Shown here: positions 36,571 to 50,000 of the stretch, in pieces | Layout of the letters: each line of letters opens with the position of its first letter | Position numbering within the stretch: position 1 is the first letter of the stretch | Source: Eremophila alpestris peregrina | Lineage: Eukaryota; Chordata; Aves; Passeriformes; Alaudidae | DNA length: 64,000 bases | NCBI GenBank assembly: GCA_009792885.1 | Contig: WMCF01000029.1 | Location: 8,692,594-8,756,593 of the forward strand | Direction of reading: 5' to 3' | Translations under genes and position numbers: made by a program | Notes under the pieces: generated by a model | The model's database searches: none | What the model was told of the DNA's origin: nothing | Seen by the model: only the letters and a program-made list of their open reading frames with translations

Positions 36571-36720
36571 GCCCTTAACAATATTTGGTTTATTTTTTTA
36601 AATGAAAGCTTAATCACTGAGGTTTGGAGAAAACCGAGACAGCTGGCTGCCATTGTTTTAATTGCAGCAAAATTAAAAGCTACATAATTTAATCATTCTC
36701 TATTTCTTTGTCCATTGCAG
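36571..36720. promoter_or_regulatory. Enhancer-like segment with SOX and homeodomain words (candidate)
   Basis: CCATTGTT (36650-36657), the reverse of the SOX word AACAATGG, runs directly into TTTAATTGC (36657-36665), followed by ACATAATTTAATCATTC. SOX and POU or homeodomain sites side by side are a known enhancer arrangement. Activity here is inferred only. Confidence 0.25.
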
Positions 36721-37149
36721 AAGAGGCCAACATGACTGACTTCTGGATGCAGTCATGGGCATGGCTAGAAATCATTTCTTTGCTCCAGCCCATGTTTTAA
36801 AGATAGCTCTGACTGATGCTTCAAAATACCTTTCTGTGTGCCAACTAAACTATGCAAGGACAGAAACTCAACCTCTCCCTCCAAACCTCTAGGAGGAGAA
36901 AGGAATCCCCACACCACTACTGACTGCTGCACTTCAGTAAGGCATTTTTCACTATTTGATACATCTTTCCAGCCAACAGTGCACTGGGACTGCAGCTCTG
37001 AAGGCACAGCAATGCATGGCACACACAGCCGTGTCCTGCACTGAACAAGGACACACTGGATAGAGCCCTCCCAAAATGTGCTCTGAGTCACTGGCAATGT
37101 GCTCTGAACATCCCTGGCTCTGTCTGTTCTTAGTAAAGCTTAGGCACAG
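36721..37149. other. No gene recognised; flank of CR1
   Basis: A short CR1-RT-like stretch (CTTCAGTAAGGCATTT near 36932-36947) lies here, but it has a stop shortly after and no flanking RT similarity. It may be part of the same decayed CR1 or chance. Confidence 0.3.
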
Positions 37150-37307
37150 TTTGCACTGTCCTGTTCACAGCACCAAACCTGCCCAAGCCCAAGACACATC
37201 TGGGTGCTCTCAGGCACATGGTGCAATCCTTGGAGTCCTCTGCAGGGCCAGGGTTTGGACTCCCTGATCCTTGTGGGTCACTTCCAATTCAGGATATGCT
37301 GTGATTC
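37150..37307 (+). mobile_element. CR1 LINE 3' end (UTR)
   Basis: The block matches the bird CR1 3' end in order: GGGTGCTCTCAGGCACATGG, then CTGCAGGGCCAGGGTTTGGA, then CTCCCTGATCCTTGTGGGTC, then ACTTCCAATTCAGGATATGC and the terminal TGTGATTC. Consensus copies end in ATTCTGTGATTCT, so this one has a mutated tail with a single terminal unit. It is a typical severely 5'-truncated copy in plus orientation. The GATCCTTGTGGGTC form is the one common in neoavian birds, which supports a bird source. Subfamily was not determined. Confidence 0.88.
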
Positions 37308-40300
37308 CTCATGGCTGCCTTCACTTGGGTAAAAGTGAGATGAGATGAAGAGTCAAATCTTCAGGCGAGATTTAAACTAATCTCTCATTGCAAAAAATGA
37401 CCAGCAATCCCCTTCTCCTCCCACCATTTGAGCTTCCCTGAGTTTTCATCTGTATGTGCACTTGGGGGATAGGTGGAACTGGAAGAAACTGCTTGCAGTC
37501 CTGTGAATATTTTTGGCAGAAAATACTTTTTGTCTGCTGACTGTGAAAACCAAGACATGATTGTGATGTTATCCAAATTATGATTACTTCAACATAATCT
37601 ACAGCCTAACATGTGGGTCCAACTCATGAGATTCAGACATGATTTATCCTAATATAGCTAAACTCTACCTCCAAGAACCAAGGGAAGACCCTCCAGCACA
37701 CGAATTACTTCATTGCCCAGAGCTCGGTTGGCAACAGCTCAAAGATACCTCACTCCCAAAGCAGGCAACAGGATTTGCATTTGTTAATGACCAGCTAATT
37801 GTCATTAGCCCAATCCAAGATCCAGTATTACAGCTTAGAAACATAAATGCAGACCCTTCCCTGTTAAAAATCATACCAAAACAAACCCCAAAATTGTGTA
37901 ATAACCAAGTACAAGAATAAGTGACTCTGGGGGTAGAAGACAAAAGCATTCTCTATTCCATATGATTTCCACATTGTTATGTTAGAAGATCAAAATAAAC
38001 CATAGCACCTTTAATGAGAGTGGAAAGCAGCATTATTAATTTACCTTCACTTGCACAAGTACTTCAACTATGACTTGATGGCTCATCTCTAAAGAGCCTG
38101 GGGTACAACCAAAGCATCTTTCATATGCCTTTTGGTTGATGAAATACTGCTTAGAATACTTTCCTTTTTCTTAGAAAAATCAAAGCTGTCAGAAGTCTAA
38201 ATTTTCCACCCTTTCTTTCTTTATTTATAAGGCACTTAGGGAAATACCCATCAAGCTGAAAATAGTGCCTAGCTCATTGTATTTTTTCATAGATTCATCT
38301 TCCCTAACCAAAATGATGCAAGTGACCAGAAGCAAACACCAGACTTTCCGTGTTAACAGGGTATTTTCAAGTGGCAATTACAAGTCATGAAAAATTAAGG
38401 AAGTACAGTTTGTCCTTTTCCTCTTTGGGCTGCTGTATCTTTGAAGGATTTTCACTGATTCTCCTAATCCTTGTTCACTCACACACCTGTTAAGCACAGT
38501 GAACACTGGCTGGACTCTGCTGTGTAGGTCATTATCTTGTACCTAAATATCTCAGTAGTTTCTAACAATTTTTCTACCTCTAATTTCCCCTCACTTGGAG
38601 GAAGGGAGGGGACATAAGATTCCTTTTTCTTTCTCCACCTCCCTGCTTTTTTAAAGATACTCCCACACTGCACAGCTGTCATACAGTGCTGTATCCCTCT
38701 GAAATATGCCCCAGAGTTATGCTTTCATTTACAGTCCTTTTAAGAAACAGCTCCCCAGCTGTGACAGTACCAGAGGCTGAGTTAACTAATAAATACTTCA
38801 GGAATTTAGTTGGGAGATTGATGATCCCTTCACTAAAGTGGAAGATAGAATATAGATGGAGAGCATTCCTCTTTACAATAAAACATGTTTCCCCTAGAGA
38901 TTTAGACACAGCACACAAAAATCCTTCTCTTCAGTTATGAAGTTATTTATAAGGAATATATTGAGACTTAAAGAAGTTCCTGAGACTTGTTCAGAAAACT
39001 ACTTCTCTCTTCTTTGTAGGAAGTCAGAAGAAGCCTGACAGCAATCTAATCAAAACATGCAAATGAGGTCAACTTTCTTGAAGAGTTGTAGGATTTCTCC
39101 AGAGAAATTTACAGCATGTCCTGGCACAGAGGTATTTTCTTAAGTCACTGATTTTGTCTTCTGTGGTTCTATACCATTCTATAAGGCCTCCTTGGCAGTT
39201 TGTACTCTCTGCTGGTTACAGATGCCCCAGCTGGGGAGACACTTCATTTTTAATTTAATGCTGAACACCTCGAAGGATGGGGAGCTTCAGGAAGCAATGG
39301 AATGACTGAACCTTACATTCAGCCTTCCAAAGTAATAATAAAAATATTTTAAATAATACAGTATTCAACAGTCTAACTTAAACGATTTGACTTAATTTAA
39401 CATCAAGTACAAAACCAAAGCAATTGTTTTGTCTCCCTTCTGATTACACTCTAGTGCAGTTCATATATAAATTGGCTTTGAATGCACAACAGGATGAGAA
39501 TAAAATAAAATCTCCCTGTTTTCTTGACTCTATTCCTTCTCCTTGCTGTCTGAACCATCCCTTTCCATGGCACTGAGGCTGATGAGCTGAAGAATCTGTT
39601 AAGAGCCAAGTGCTTGCAATGAGCATTAAGCAAGTTTTACAGCCAGAAATTCCCTTGGCTGGGAATTAGAGTAAGCTTTTGGGAAAGCTCCCCTAACCAA
39701 AGGAGGGGCCTCTGCTAATGAAAGCCAAAACAACCAGCACCCTGCCATGCAATGGTTTATATCAGGGAAAGGTTAACATGAAAAATATCTCTGCTTTTCC
39801 AGCACAATAAAAGCACACATTTCCCTGGATTATACAGAAAAGCTTACATGGAATATCAAAACCTTGAGTGGAATAGCCAACCACCTTTTCTGGGTTCCCC
39901 ACAGGTTGACAAAATGGATTATTAACACATCAGCCTTCCTGCAGCTTGCATTTACAGCAAGCTACCTGATGAAGGTCTAATTTTCTCAGGTTACATAGAG
40001 CTTCCTGCTCATCGTGTCTCTGCTGCAGGAGCAGTGAGGAACTGTGGCACCCAGCAATTTGTACAAAACCACACTCAAACACCTCTGTGCTGACAGACCA
40101 CACTGCACGGAGCAGCACCACAGAGGTTGGCCCCACTGATAAGGAAAACACCAAACTGACTTGTGCATAAGCAATGACAAGTGTCTGAGCTCATCACTGC
40201 ACAGGGGACAGGGCTTTTAGAAAGGCAGATACAACAAATACTGCAACTTCCATAAAACAGGGACTGATCAAACACAAATATCGCCATGCTGTAAATGTGA

Positions 40301-41334
40301 TCTAATGAGGACACTGTTACAATTATGTTTATTATTATATCAGCTATTATTGTAGCTAGATTATTAAAATACACATCAGTAAGGAAATGCAATGGCATCA
40401 ATCCCATTTGGTTCTTATGTAGGGAAAGACTGTGACACTGATGCATTTTTAAGACTTCTGTCCATTACACATAATTGACCAAGCGAGTAGTTTTTCTGTA
40501 GATTTGTCTAAATACTGCATTTAACCCTTTATTTTTTATGACTTTCTATTGCTTACTCTAAAAGTCATCCCTATAATTCTTACAGAAAATATAAACTTCT
40601 GTCTGCTCCTCAATTCACATGCAAATCTGAAGAGGCAGAATTTATCTCCATAAACAAATCTGTAATGATCCTGATGTCTACACACTTAGAAAGCAGATGC
40701 TCAACATTCCGAGTTGTGCAACTCAAACAGTGCCTGACAAGTGGAAATAACAGCAGAATACTGATCATGACATCAGGACTATCTGGAGATGTGTTTTATT
40801 CCTCCCTTCTCCCACCCCCAAGCTCTCACAAGGAAAGCCAGGAAAGGAATTCTCTCTAGACTTGTACGAGGAGACAAAGCAGTGCAAACTCCCAGCTATA
40901 GTGGTGCAAATTACAACTCAGATAAGTGAGGGGCTCTGGCTTGTTAACCCTCAACAGGTCTGACCTGGACACCATCAGCACACAGGTTTTCTAAATCCTG
41001 AACCAGATACACATTCCACAAGAGCAGATTGTTTGGTTGCATTATATTAAAAGTTTAAAAAAAAAAGGCGCTTATTCTTGACAACTCTTGACACTTAACC
41101 TCATTTCACATAAACACTGAAGGAAAATGAACATAGAAATTTTCTCTTTGCTTTCCTCCTGCTCCCCATTGAGAAGGATGTAATTTATTGAAAACTGGGT
41201 GATACTTTCCTGGCACAGTGATGATGACTTTTATAAAAACAGTACCATCTTTTCTTCGGTTACACCACAAGTGCAAGCATTACTCTAGACCTGAATGTTA
41301 AGTCATTTAACGCTCACAATGCTTTGAGCCACAG
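37308..41334. other. No gene or repeat recognised
   Basis: About 4 kb of single-copy AT-leaning sequence. No splice pair or open frame stands out. Confidence 0.4.
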
Positions 41335-41500
41335 ATCAAACAGCACTCATTAAACCCCACATTTCCCTCAGGTTTTACAGTGTGATCACCCTTGCTTTAC
41401 AGTGGAGAAGCAATGAGTGGATTCCCCAACAGCAGGCCAGTGCTTAGCCAGGACCAACACCCAGGAATCTGGAAGTACAGGCTCTCTCTCTCTCAGCACT
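41335..41500 (+). mobile_element. Ancient MIR-like SINE remnant (candidate)
   Basis: The order of words follows the MIR/L2-type tail: GCTTTACAGTGGAGAAGCAA (compare tttacagatgaggaaactga), then CAGCAGGCCAGTGCTTAGCC (compare cagcaagtcagtggcagagc), then ACCAACACCCAGGAATCTGG (compare agaacccaggactcctggct). The flanking tcacaa...ccacattt stretch fits the part before it. It is heavily decayed. MIR-type elements are old enough to be shared by amniotes. Recognised by eye only. Confidence 0.45.
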
Positions 41501-44500
41501 CCTCTCTCTCAGACAACAGGCCACAGTCTCTGACCTCATAAAACCAGAACAAGTTAATGCATCTCCATGGAGTCAGATCCACATCACGCAGTACCATCAG
41601 AATCAGACACAAAATATTTAATTAGATTTTGCATGTGGATTTTTCAGCCCACAGTGATTTAATAAAACTGAGTCACTCATCCATTAGAAAAAGAATAATA
41701 CTAACTTCTTATTAAGAGGACAGATTAGAGGTAGTTGAGATGAAAGCTGGGGGCAAGGGGAAAGGTTTGTTTGATTCCTTTACAATTCTGACTTTTTCAC
41801 TGGATTCATGCCAGTGTGAATGCAAACAGAATGAAGCCCAAGCTAGAAATCTCAAATCCTATGAGCTGGTTTCTGCAAGGATGGGCTACCTGGCCTTAAC
41901 TACTAAGCCAAAGTTACAAGCAGCCCACTGAGTTCAAGGAATTAGTCACATACTCAGTTTTAAGAGCTGAAGATGGAGTGACACTGTTTTATTGACCCTA
42001 AAAGCCACCCCACAACCCTAAATTTATATTAAAAAAAAACCGAATGAGCTGAAAAACCCAAAGAAGATGAACAGAAGCTACAATTGCAATGGCCTCTCTC
42101 TATCTCCAGATGCCAGCTAATCAATATCAGCTAGCTAAAGTAAACAGCCACAAAAGCAAAGCACATTTGATCCTGAATATATTGATTTAGGGATTTCAGC
42201 TGTGGTAACAGGTCAATTGTTTCACTAGAAGAGTAAGCGTTCTAGGTGTCAAACTGCATTAAGAATATAAAACACTTCTAGGGAGCCTACATAAAAAAAT
42301 AGCTACTAAACAGCTACATGAATATCAAACTCAGGAGCTTTACAGTCCAGACTTTTCAGACTATTAATCCGTCAGTTTATGGAAGAGCTTTCAATTTACA
42401 TTAACACCTTGAGAATGAAGCCCAGGCTTTCAAATGCACAGAGCCGAATCCTGCAATTATGATTTAATTAATAAGTTACTTATGGATTTAGAGCCAAAAT
42501 GGTTAAGAACAAGGGGGCAAATGAAAGTGAAAACAGCTTCCCTCCTCAGTGTGTGCTGGACCCTACATTGCAATAGTGTGTCTGGAAGCACATTGCCTAA
42601 GGCTGGAACTCTGTCAACTGGATTGCTTTAGTATTTTAGAGACTTCTCAACAGCTTCATGAACAGGTCAAAGAAATCCTTGTTCACTTCCACCATCTACT
42701 TACCCCAGTGAAACCAGTCATAAATGTTCAATAGAAATTCTGAATAAGCAACAGGACTTCTCCACAGATTTCAGAAAGCTGTCCAAGGCACAGGCATAAA
42801 GCCAACCATAGGGACAGAAACTGAGCATATTTCCTTCTTGCTGGATGGCAGAGCTGCCACTGCAACATGTTCTGCTCGTCAGCAGCCCACAGTTCTGGCA
42901 GGGCCAACCATGACAGACTCCCTCTTCAGAGTGGGCTATGTACAGCATCCAGACAGATTTCAGAAGGTTCTTTACTGTACTCCATCAAAAGCTTTCCTTC
43001 CTTTCTGACACTTTCTTAAACGTGTGACATTATTCCATTTAAAAACTGTTTTCATCTGATTACTGTTTGTATCCATAGTGCCAAGCAGAAAGCAAACAAA
43101 AGAAAACATGCAGTCCATCACCTAAGCAGAGTGCAAGATTGCCTACTTCAGAGAATTGTCCAGTCTGACTAGTGAATATACAGAAACCCAGTCTTTAAAG
43201 GGGAAGGAGAGGTGCCATTCTTAGGCTGATTTTGATCTTGTGGCATTTTCTAAGCCCAAAGAAAAACATCTTTATGGAATCATCCAATTCAAACTCCTCC
43301 CTTCCCAGAAAACCTGAGTCCACCCAACCAGAACTTCCAACAGTGCCAAAAATTCAAAGAAAAACAAAGAAGGATTAATACCCAGAAACAATAGGGAGGC
43401 AAGAAGCTTATCAAATGTCAACTGATTCATTACTGATCTTAATCTTTGCAAGTAACAAAGGAAAAAAACTAATTTCTGTGTGTCTGTGGCACTGCAAGGC
43501 CCATGCCAAGCTTTGACAAGAGCTCACACATTTCTCCACCCTGTACAGGTATTTGAGGTTGGTTCCTAGGCTGCACTACACTACTAAAAGGCCTATCAGC
43601 CTACTGCTGGTGCTTTTGTGTTGGAAAAGCAGCCTGGGATCACAAGCCAAAACTATGGAGTGAAAGAAACAAAATGTATCCACTCACATCCATCTGATAT
43701 GCACAGTGAAAAACACCCAGCAGCTTTTACGGCTTGGCTTCTGCCTTAAAGAAACTCTAAGAGCTGTTGGCAGTTTAAGGAACATCAGGAAACAGGTGAA
43801 AAGCATTTTTGTTTCTTCTCTGGCAGGGATACATAGAGAAAAAGCTCCTCCGTTTTGATACTACCTTTAGATATTTGCTGCCAAGAAATGAAGAAGGTTG
43901 GCACAGTTACTTACAGTGGGAAAACCAGATATGGTTTTGGACTGCTAATTAAATTTTTATGCTTCCTTAGCATATACTAAGTTTCATATTTTTACCTCAT
44001 TACATAAATGTATCTGAAAATGTAAATCTAGAGCTTCAAAACCTTAAACATATTAGGAATTCCAATATTTTAAACACATGGGTATTTCAGTTTTAGTCTT
44101 CCACGTTGCCCTTAAAAAGTTCTTGAACATTGTATAAGAGAGTCATCAAAAACTCTCCATGGAATCAAAGGCTAATAAAAATGGATACTTGAGACTACAC
44201 TCCAATGTGACCTTTGAGCATCTAAGTTTTACCTGAACTCAGATCCTTTGCTTGTCATCCTCACAATCAAAAATACTTCTAGCCAGATGTGTGTGAGCAC
44301 TGAATTTATGGGTTAGCTCCTTGACTTCATCACAGGCAACAGATCCCAGTCACAGCCTTTGTAAGTGTGCCATCCTTGAGAAGAAATGTTAACTTTCAGT
44401 TATCACTGTGACAAGCAGAGTGAAAAACAGGTTCTGGTAAAATGAGAATTGACACAAAGACTTCATTCAGCTCTACAGGTAAATTTAAAACAGAAATCAA

Positions 44501-45684
44501 GTATTTGAAAACTGAAATGCCATGGTACACTTTTACTCACTTTCAGGTGTATGCCTCCTTCCCCATTTGTTTCCTACCATAAAGAAATAGTGGGAAATCA
44601 TAAGACAAATGACTTCCAGTGTAATTGTGCAGTTATTTGCTGATCAGAACATTGGAGAACTGCTGCATCTTTTGGTTTTTACACAGCAGTAAAAGAAAAA
44701 ACAAGAATTCCACAACTAACTGCTTTTGACTGAAAACAGACAACCACCAAGCTGCCAAAATTCTGTTATCCCCAATTTGACTCTAAAAATGGAATTAAAT
44801 AACACCAATGGCATGGAAATTTCAGCTCATTATCATTTTTTTCTGCGTTGTGAGTGTACTGTGATTTGCTAGGACACTCATCTGCTCAAAAAAAGCCTGA
44901 ATGTCACAGCTTCTTTGATGCTTTCAAGAAAAGCAAAGCGCCAAATACCACACGTCTCAGAATGGGAAACTTTCACAATCACTTAAATGACCATTATTAC
45001 AAAAAGTCTGGGTTCAAATGCTATAAATGTGAGTGAGATTAAATCCCAACCAAAAATCCTACATCCAAAAGCTAAACCCACCACCCAGAACACTGGTTAT
45101 CCCCCATGTGTGTCAATCAGCTGCCATTCAAGGTACATTTTATCAACTCTAGAACAGGCTATAATTTATAGAGTATCAATCAGATAGTTATTTGCCAGGT
45201 ACGATTCAGCAGGTAAAATATAGGAACACCAATGCAATCATCACAGAGATATCACCATCCACTATGTACTAGTTAGCATGTGAATCTAAGCACTTTTTCC
45301 TGCTATTTCCCTCAAGCTGAGACAAAACTACTGTCTTTTCCAAGATGCCCAGCATATTTAATACTGATTCCTATAAAAAAGGAGCTTCCTTCTTTGTAGG
45401 TCTCTAGTGCTTGCCACACTACAAGCTAGGTCCTGATGGACCAAAAAAGCAGACTATATTAGGTGGAAGTGAAATTACCACTCAGAAACAAACAGCTTTT
45501 GTGAAACATTTCATGGTCTGAGGAAATTTTTAAGGGTTGGTAAGTATTTCAACTACTACTGACTTCATTACCTGAGGAAGAATGCAGGAAATTCTTTCTG
45601 TAAGACAATAGCTGGAGGGAAAAGCAGCAAAGTGGAGTGTGTTTGTAAACTGGAGGGATTTAAACCTTGCTTTTCTATTGACTT
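41501..45684. other. No gene recognised; CT-rich start
   Basis: A CT-rich patch lies at its left edge (about 41480-41512). Around 43275-43350 a few words recall minus-strand CR1 but do not hold up. The rest is single-copy. Confidence 0.4.
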
Positions 45685-46140
45685 CACGTGTGGGGGGAGG
45701 CAAACTGCTAAATAGGACTGTTTTATTTTCTTCGGGTGTTAAATCACTACCTCCCAAAAGCTTCTGGTGCTTTGGTAAGGACTGGCAGGAGCCCGGGAGG
45801 GCTCTGCAAAGGCACACAGCGATTTGTGCGAGCCCTCCCATGGCCAGGGCAGGGCCAGGCTGAGGGGAACGGCACAGAGCTCAGCTGTCCCCCGAACACT
45901 GCGGCCCTGGCATTGCGGGGATTACCTGAATCCAGGACACACTGCAGCATTCCTGCTTCCTACACAAGCCTTCGGAACTCTCGGAGCTTCTGCCTGTCGC
46001 CACCATTTAACCTCCATTACAACCCAAGCAAGCAGTGATGGCAGTATCAGCATCGGCTCCTGTGTGAGCTGCTCTGAAAGCAGCAGTTCGGTTCACACTT
46101 CTCTGGGCTCCCACCGAAACGCCAAAACGCACATCAACAG
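45685..46140. promoter_or_regulatory. CpG-enriched patch, possible promoter
   Basis: By hand count about 15 CpG lie between 45781 and 46140, where most 360-bp stretches of this window have few. The patch is also GC-rich. A plus-strand donor-like word (TTTG|GTAAGG) lies at 45775 at its left edge. A minus-strand donor (TTCAG|GTAATC) lies inside, after 45926. A minus-strand ATG at 45950-45948 opens MLQCVLDS just before that donor. A minus-strand promoter with a short first exon is one reading. A young GC-rich repeat is another. It is weaker than a classical CpG island. Confidence 0.3.
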
Positions 46141-46952
46141 GCACAGGGTACTTCCAACCCTGCCCATCAGATCAGTAGGAGAGAAATTCCTCTGAGAAAA
46201 CCCCAAACAAAGCAGTATTTCAAACAGAGTTTAAAATGTTTCTCACAGAAGCTAACTGTGAGGAATATTAACTTGAAAATTTTGACTGCTGTTTTTATTA
46301 TTATTATTTTGTCTTTGAAGAGATTTCTAAGTGTGATAAACAGATTTAGCAGGTACTGCATTTGAATACAGAAAAAATATGCAAAGCTCCTGTATTTGTT
46401 GTTTGGTATGAGACTCTGAAACCAAAACCCAAGTGCCATAGTGAAACCGGTAACAATCTGATAAACAGTTTTTTGAGACACATCTTTGTGGAAGCTTAGC
46501 TGGTTCTACCAGATTTCTAGCACAACTAAATTGGCATCTAAGTAATGGGGAAAAATGAATGCCCTGCACCCCAGAAGTGTCTTATGGCACAAATAAAATA
46601 ATACTTAAAGAGTTTCCTGCTGTTCTGCACAGCTGATTGCAGGACTCTTGCAATGCTGGTACAACTAAATGGCTGCATCTGCATCTTGGCAAAATGTGGA
46701 ATAAAGCCAGCAACCTAAAAAACGGATTTTAAACTTAGCCACAAACATTTTACTCACTTGACATGCTAAAATAAGGTTGCTTAAACTTTGTTTCTGCTGT
46801 AGTTAAAATTACCATGTAGCTATATATTGACAGCTTCAGAGAGAGCACGACTGTCACTCATCGAGGATACATACTGCTCACACCATGAAGGTAAAGTTTT
46901 ACTGAACTGTTTGGGACTGAAAAACTGACTAGATGGGGTGGGAGGTTTTGTT

Positions 46953-46954
<2 letters not shown>
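46141..46954. other. No gene recognised; TATA/ATG/donor cluster at 46821-46892
   Basis: TATATATT (46821-46828) is followed about 57 bp later by CACCATGAAG|GTAAAG, an ATG in fair context directly before a donor-like word. It resembles a tiny first exon but is probably chance. Confidence 0.25.

Positions 46955-47034
<80 letters not shown>
46955..47034. repeat. T homopolymer, 80 bases
   Basis: Uninterrupted run of T between TTTC and ATTCTTTCCC. On the minus strand it is a poly(A) run preceded by AGAAT, forming AATAAA at the junction. No retrocopied transcript or target duplication was recognised beside it. Homopolymers of this length are often inexact in assemblies. Confidence 0.9.
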
Positions 47035-47036
<2 letters not shown>

Positions 47037-50000
47037 TCTTTCCCTACAATTACTAAGTATTGCAGGAGTCAGGCAGGCTGAGAAAACAGCACAAGATCCT
47101 TTTTTACTATAATAATGTATGGGCAGTGACAATCAGCTGAAAGAAAACAGCAGAAATTTTTGGTTAAGTAGTTAAGCAAAACTTGTCAATGTCAGAAGTA
47201 TCATTTTAGATCAGTATTTGCCTTCAGTCTGAAGTGGCTTTAAACGTCCTAATTCTCGGCTTCAAGTAAAAGACTACATTTTGGAAGCAAGAACTTTAAT
47301 GTGATCTGCTCATGTACTGTTGAAAACATATCCAGGACTGTGCCTGTGCCACCCCCTGACTGCAAAGCACTTCAGAAAATCCAGATGGGATCTGCTCCTT
47401 GTCAGGATGTGTCTGACTTCCTGCCTTGAATGAACCAGTTTGCAATGACAACACAACAGATAAAAGGGTGAAAATATCAACCCATTACGATGGTTTTGAA
47501 ACATTCACCCCTTCCAATAATTTTCTGCTCACAGCTACAAAACAAAATTCCCACAGATGTAATTATTATGGGGCTCTACTCTAAAAACTGTCACCCACAC
47601 CTACCCTGAGCTGGGCAGCAGCAAAGCAATACTGGAAGGGCTATTGGCACCCTGTGGAAAGCACATACCAGGAGAAGCAAATAGCCAGGGGTTACACAGT
47701 CCATGTGCAGCCCTCTGATGTCCTTACAGACAAAGAGCTCTCACTGAAAGAGGCTTGCTAGAAACTGAAGAAATCATAGCTATCCCATGGCATGGATTAG
47801 TTCAGAAATGAGGGAAAACATTGATGTTTTGATTTGACCAAAGTGCTCCGCATATATGATGTAAAATTCTCATAAGCTGTTCCATCGAGATTTACACCAT
47901 GAGTAAGGGGAAAACTCTGCCACTTTGATGTTACTCAATTTGGGTTGAAAGAGTTGAAGAATGACTAATACTGCAGATTTCTGCTACATCTATTCCCGAA
48001 TGAGTCCAGCCTAACTTGAGTAGCTTTTGCCCATAGAGCATTGCTGGTTAGAGGTGTGACTTATTCTTTTTTTTCCTTTTTATTTATTCACAGCACCACA
48101 CCATCAGAAACTGTAGCACAGAGGCAGTTATACTACCAGGAGTGTTTTTGCTTGTGTTCCTTACTGTATTCAGGGAACTGACAGAAGCTGCACCATCAGC
48201 GACTCTCACTCCTTTTTTCCACTACAAATATTTATCTGTAAGCCTGGAACTAATCACCAGAACAAAAATGGTATTTTCCCTGCTCACTTGGGACAGGGGG
48301 AGGGCAGAGCAGGGAGCTGCAGCAAAGTAACAAGGGTTGATAAGCACCCGATAATCTGTGGGTTTAAAAATACTAAGTACAACAAAAATCCAAAAAACAA
48401 TAGACAAGACTAAAAACCTCAAAAGGGCAAACGCAAATGATAATACAAATAGACAATATATCTAATAAGAAAATCACTAGAGCTTACAACTGAGACATGG
48501 GTAAGATCTGCACAACAGGGCTCATTGTTAAAGTACTGCTGATGATTAAACCAAGTCTTTATTTCCATACACCTGCAACAGGGACAGATAGAAATCTCTA
48601 CAACCATCCTGGCAGCAAGCTCACTTAAAATATCAACACTTGCTGACATTATCACATTACTGACACAGTGACTGAAGGGGGGAGTGAAAGTGATCCCCAA
48701 AATTACTCTCGCTGTTTAAAAAATCTCAAACCAACAAACACTGCAATGAATAAAAACCCAAATTCCATCACCCAGAACCAACATCTCTGTCCTGCTTCAG
48801 ACCAAAAGGTCATTATACCACCACCCTGGCCACCAGTTTCAGCTCTAAAGTCTAGGTCCTCTCAGCCTCACTCAAAACATGCTGCAGGTCTCTCACCAAA
48901 AGTAGTCTCAGCACGTTCAACATAAATCCAATCATCTTAAGTATGGCACAACTTGAGCCTTTTCACTTGGGTTTCTTTAGTTTCCATAAAGCAAAGTCAC
49001 AAAATATGAGACATTTCCACACACTACAAAAGCCTTCAATTCTAATTGGATGAATTACAACCAGCCACAACAATTTCCCTGTAAAATTTACATTAGGTGC
49101 TCAGTAATAATGAATAAAATAAAATTATAATAATTTTTAAAGTAACTAGTAGGACAAAAAAGGAATTGGGTAAAATATTTAAGGCCATTAACCATTCATT
49201 TCCTTGACTGTGAGTGTTGAGCTGGCATTCTGGTGGCAATGTGCTGAGGTTTGTTGATACCTCTGCCATATTTCAGCTTCAGGAGATAAAAATCTATGTT
49301 TTAATGTGAACCAATCTGTTGGACTCTGATTCTTTAACTATGGCAAGAGTCAAAGCTCTCCCTTCAACGAGGTCTAATGAGAATCAAGCACTCTGTGTAC
49401 AGGACAAGGCTGTGTTACAAGCAGAGAGCAGCATCAATTTAAATCAACTCAGAGCTGGAATTTATTGAAACTCTGACATCTGTAACATGCTACTTTCATT
49501 GGCTGTAGGCATCGTGAAAAAGGTGAAGTCCCAGATATTCACCACAACCTGAACTGTGTCAAGGTTTTGGTTTTGGGTCAGCTTTGAGCCGATTTACACA
49601 ATCATGCAAACCTTTAGGTACTGCACAAACAAAACTGTGGCTGTCTCAGGGTATGTTAAAATTCTGGAATCAATCTAAGTCCTAAATAAAGAAATAAACC
49701 CATGGAAAAACTAAGCTCAGACGCAATTTCCACACTGCCCAGAGGACCAGAAACCAGTGGGTTTTGCTGAATGCAGCTATCAGCCTCCGAAAGCAGACAG
49801 ATTTTTAACTGTCACACACCCCCACATTTTAGCTTTGCATGTCTGACATCCATATGCAATTGATGTAAGTAATCTCAGGAGCAATCTTGACCACACACAG
49901 AAGCACCCACATACTTCTCACACCCACAAACACTTTCTCCCAAAAGCAATTCATGGAACATATAACAATATTATTAAATAAATGTTTAATCATTAAATGC

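Noticed and set aside
36925..36960. CTTCAGTAAGGCATTT, like the DFSKAFDT motif of CR1 reverse transcriptase
   Set aside because: A stop follows at once and no flanking RT sequence matches. The distance to the CR1 3' end at 37.2 kb is far shorter than in the full element.
43270..43350. Words resembling the reverse complement of a CR1 3' end (ATCATCCAATTC..., GAGTCCACCCAACC)
   Set aside because: The order and spacing do not hold up against the CR1 consensus. Too weak to call.
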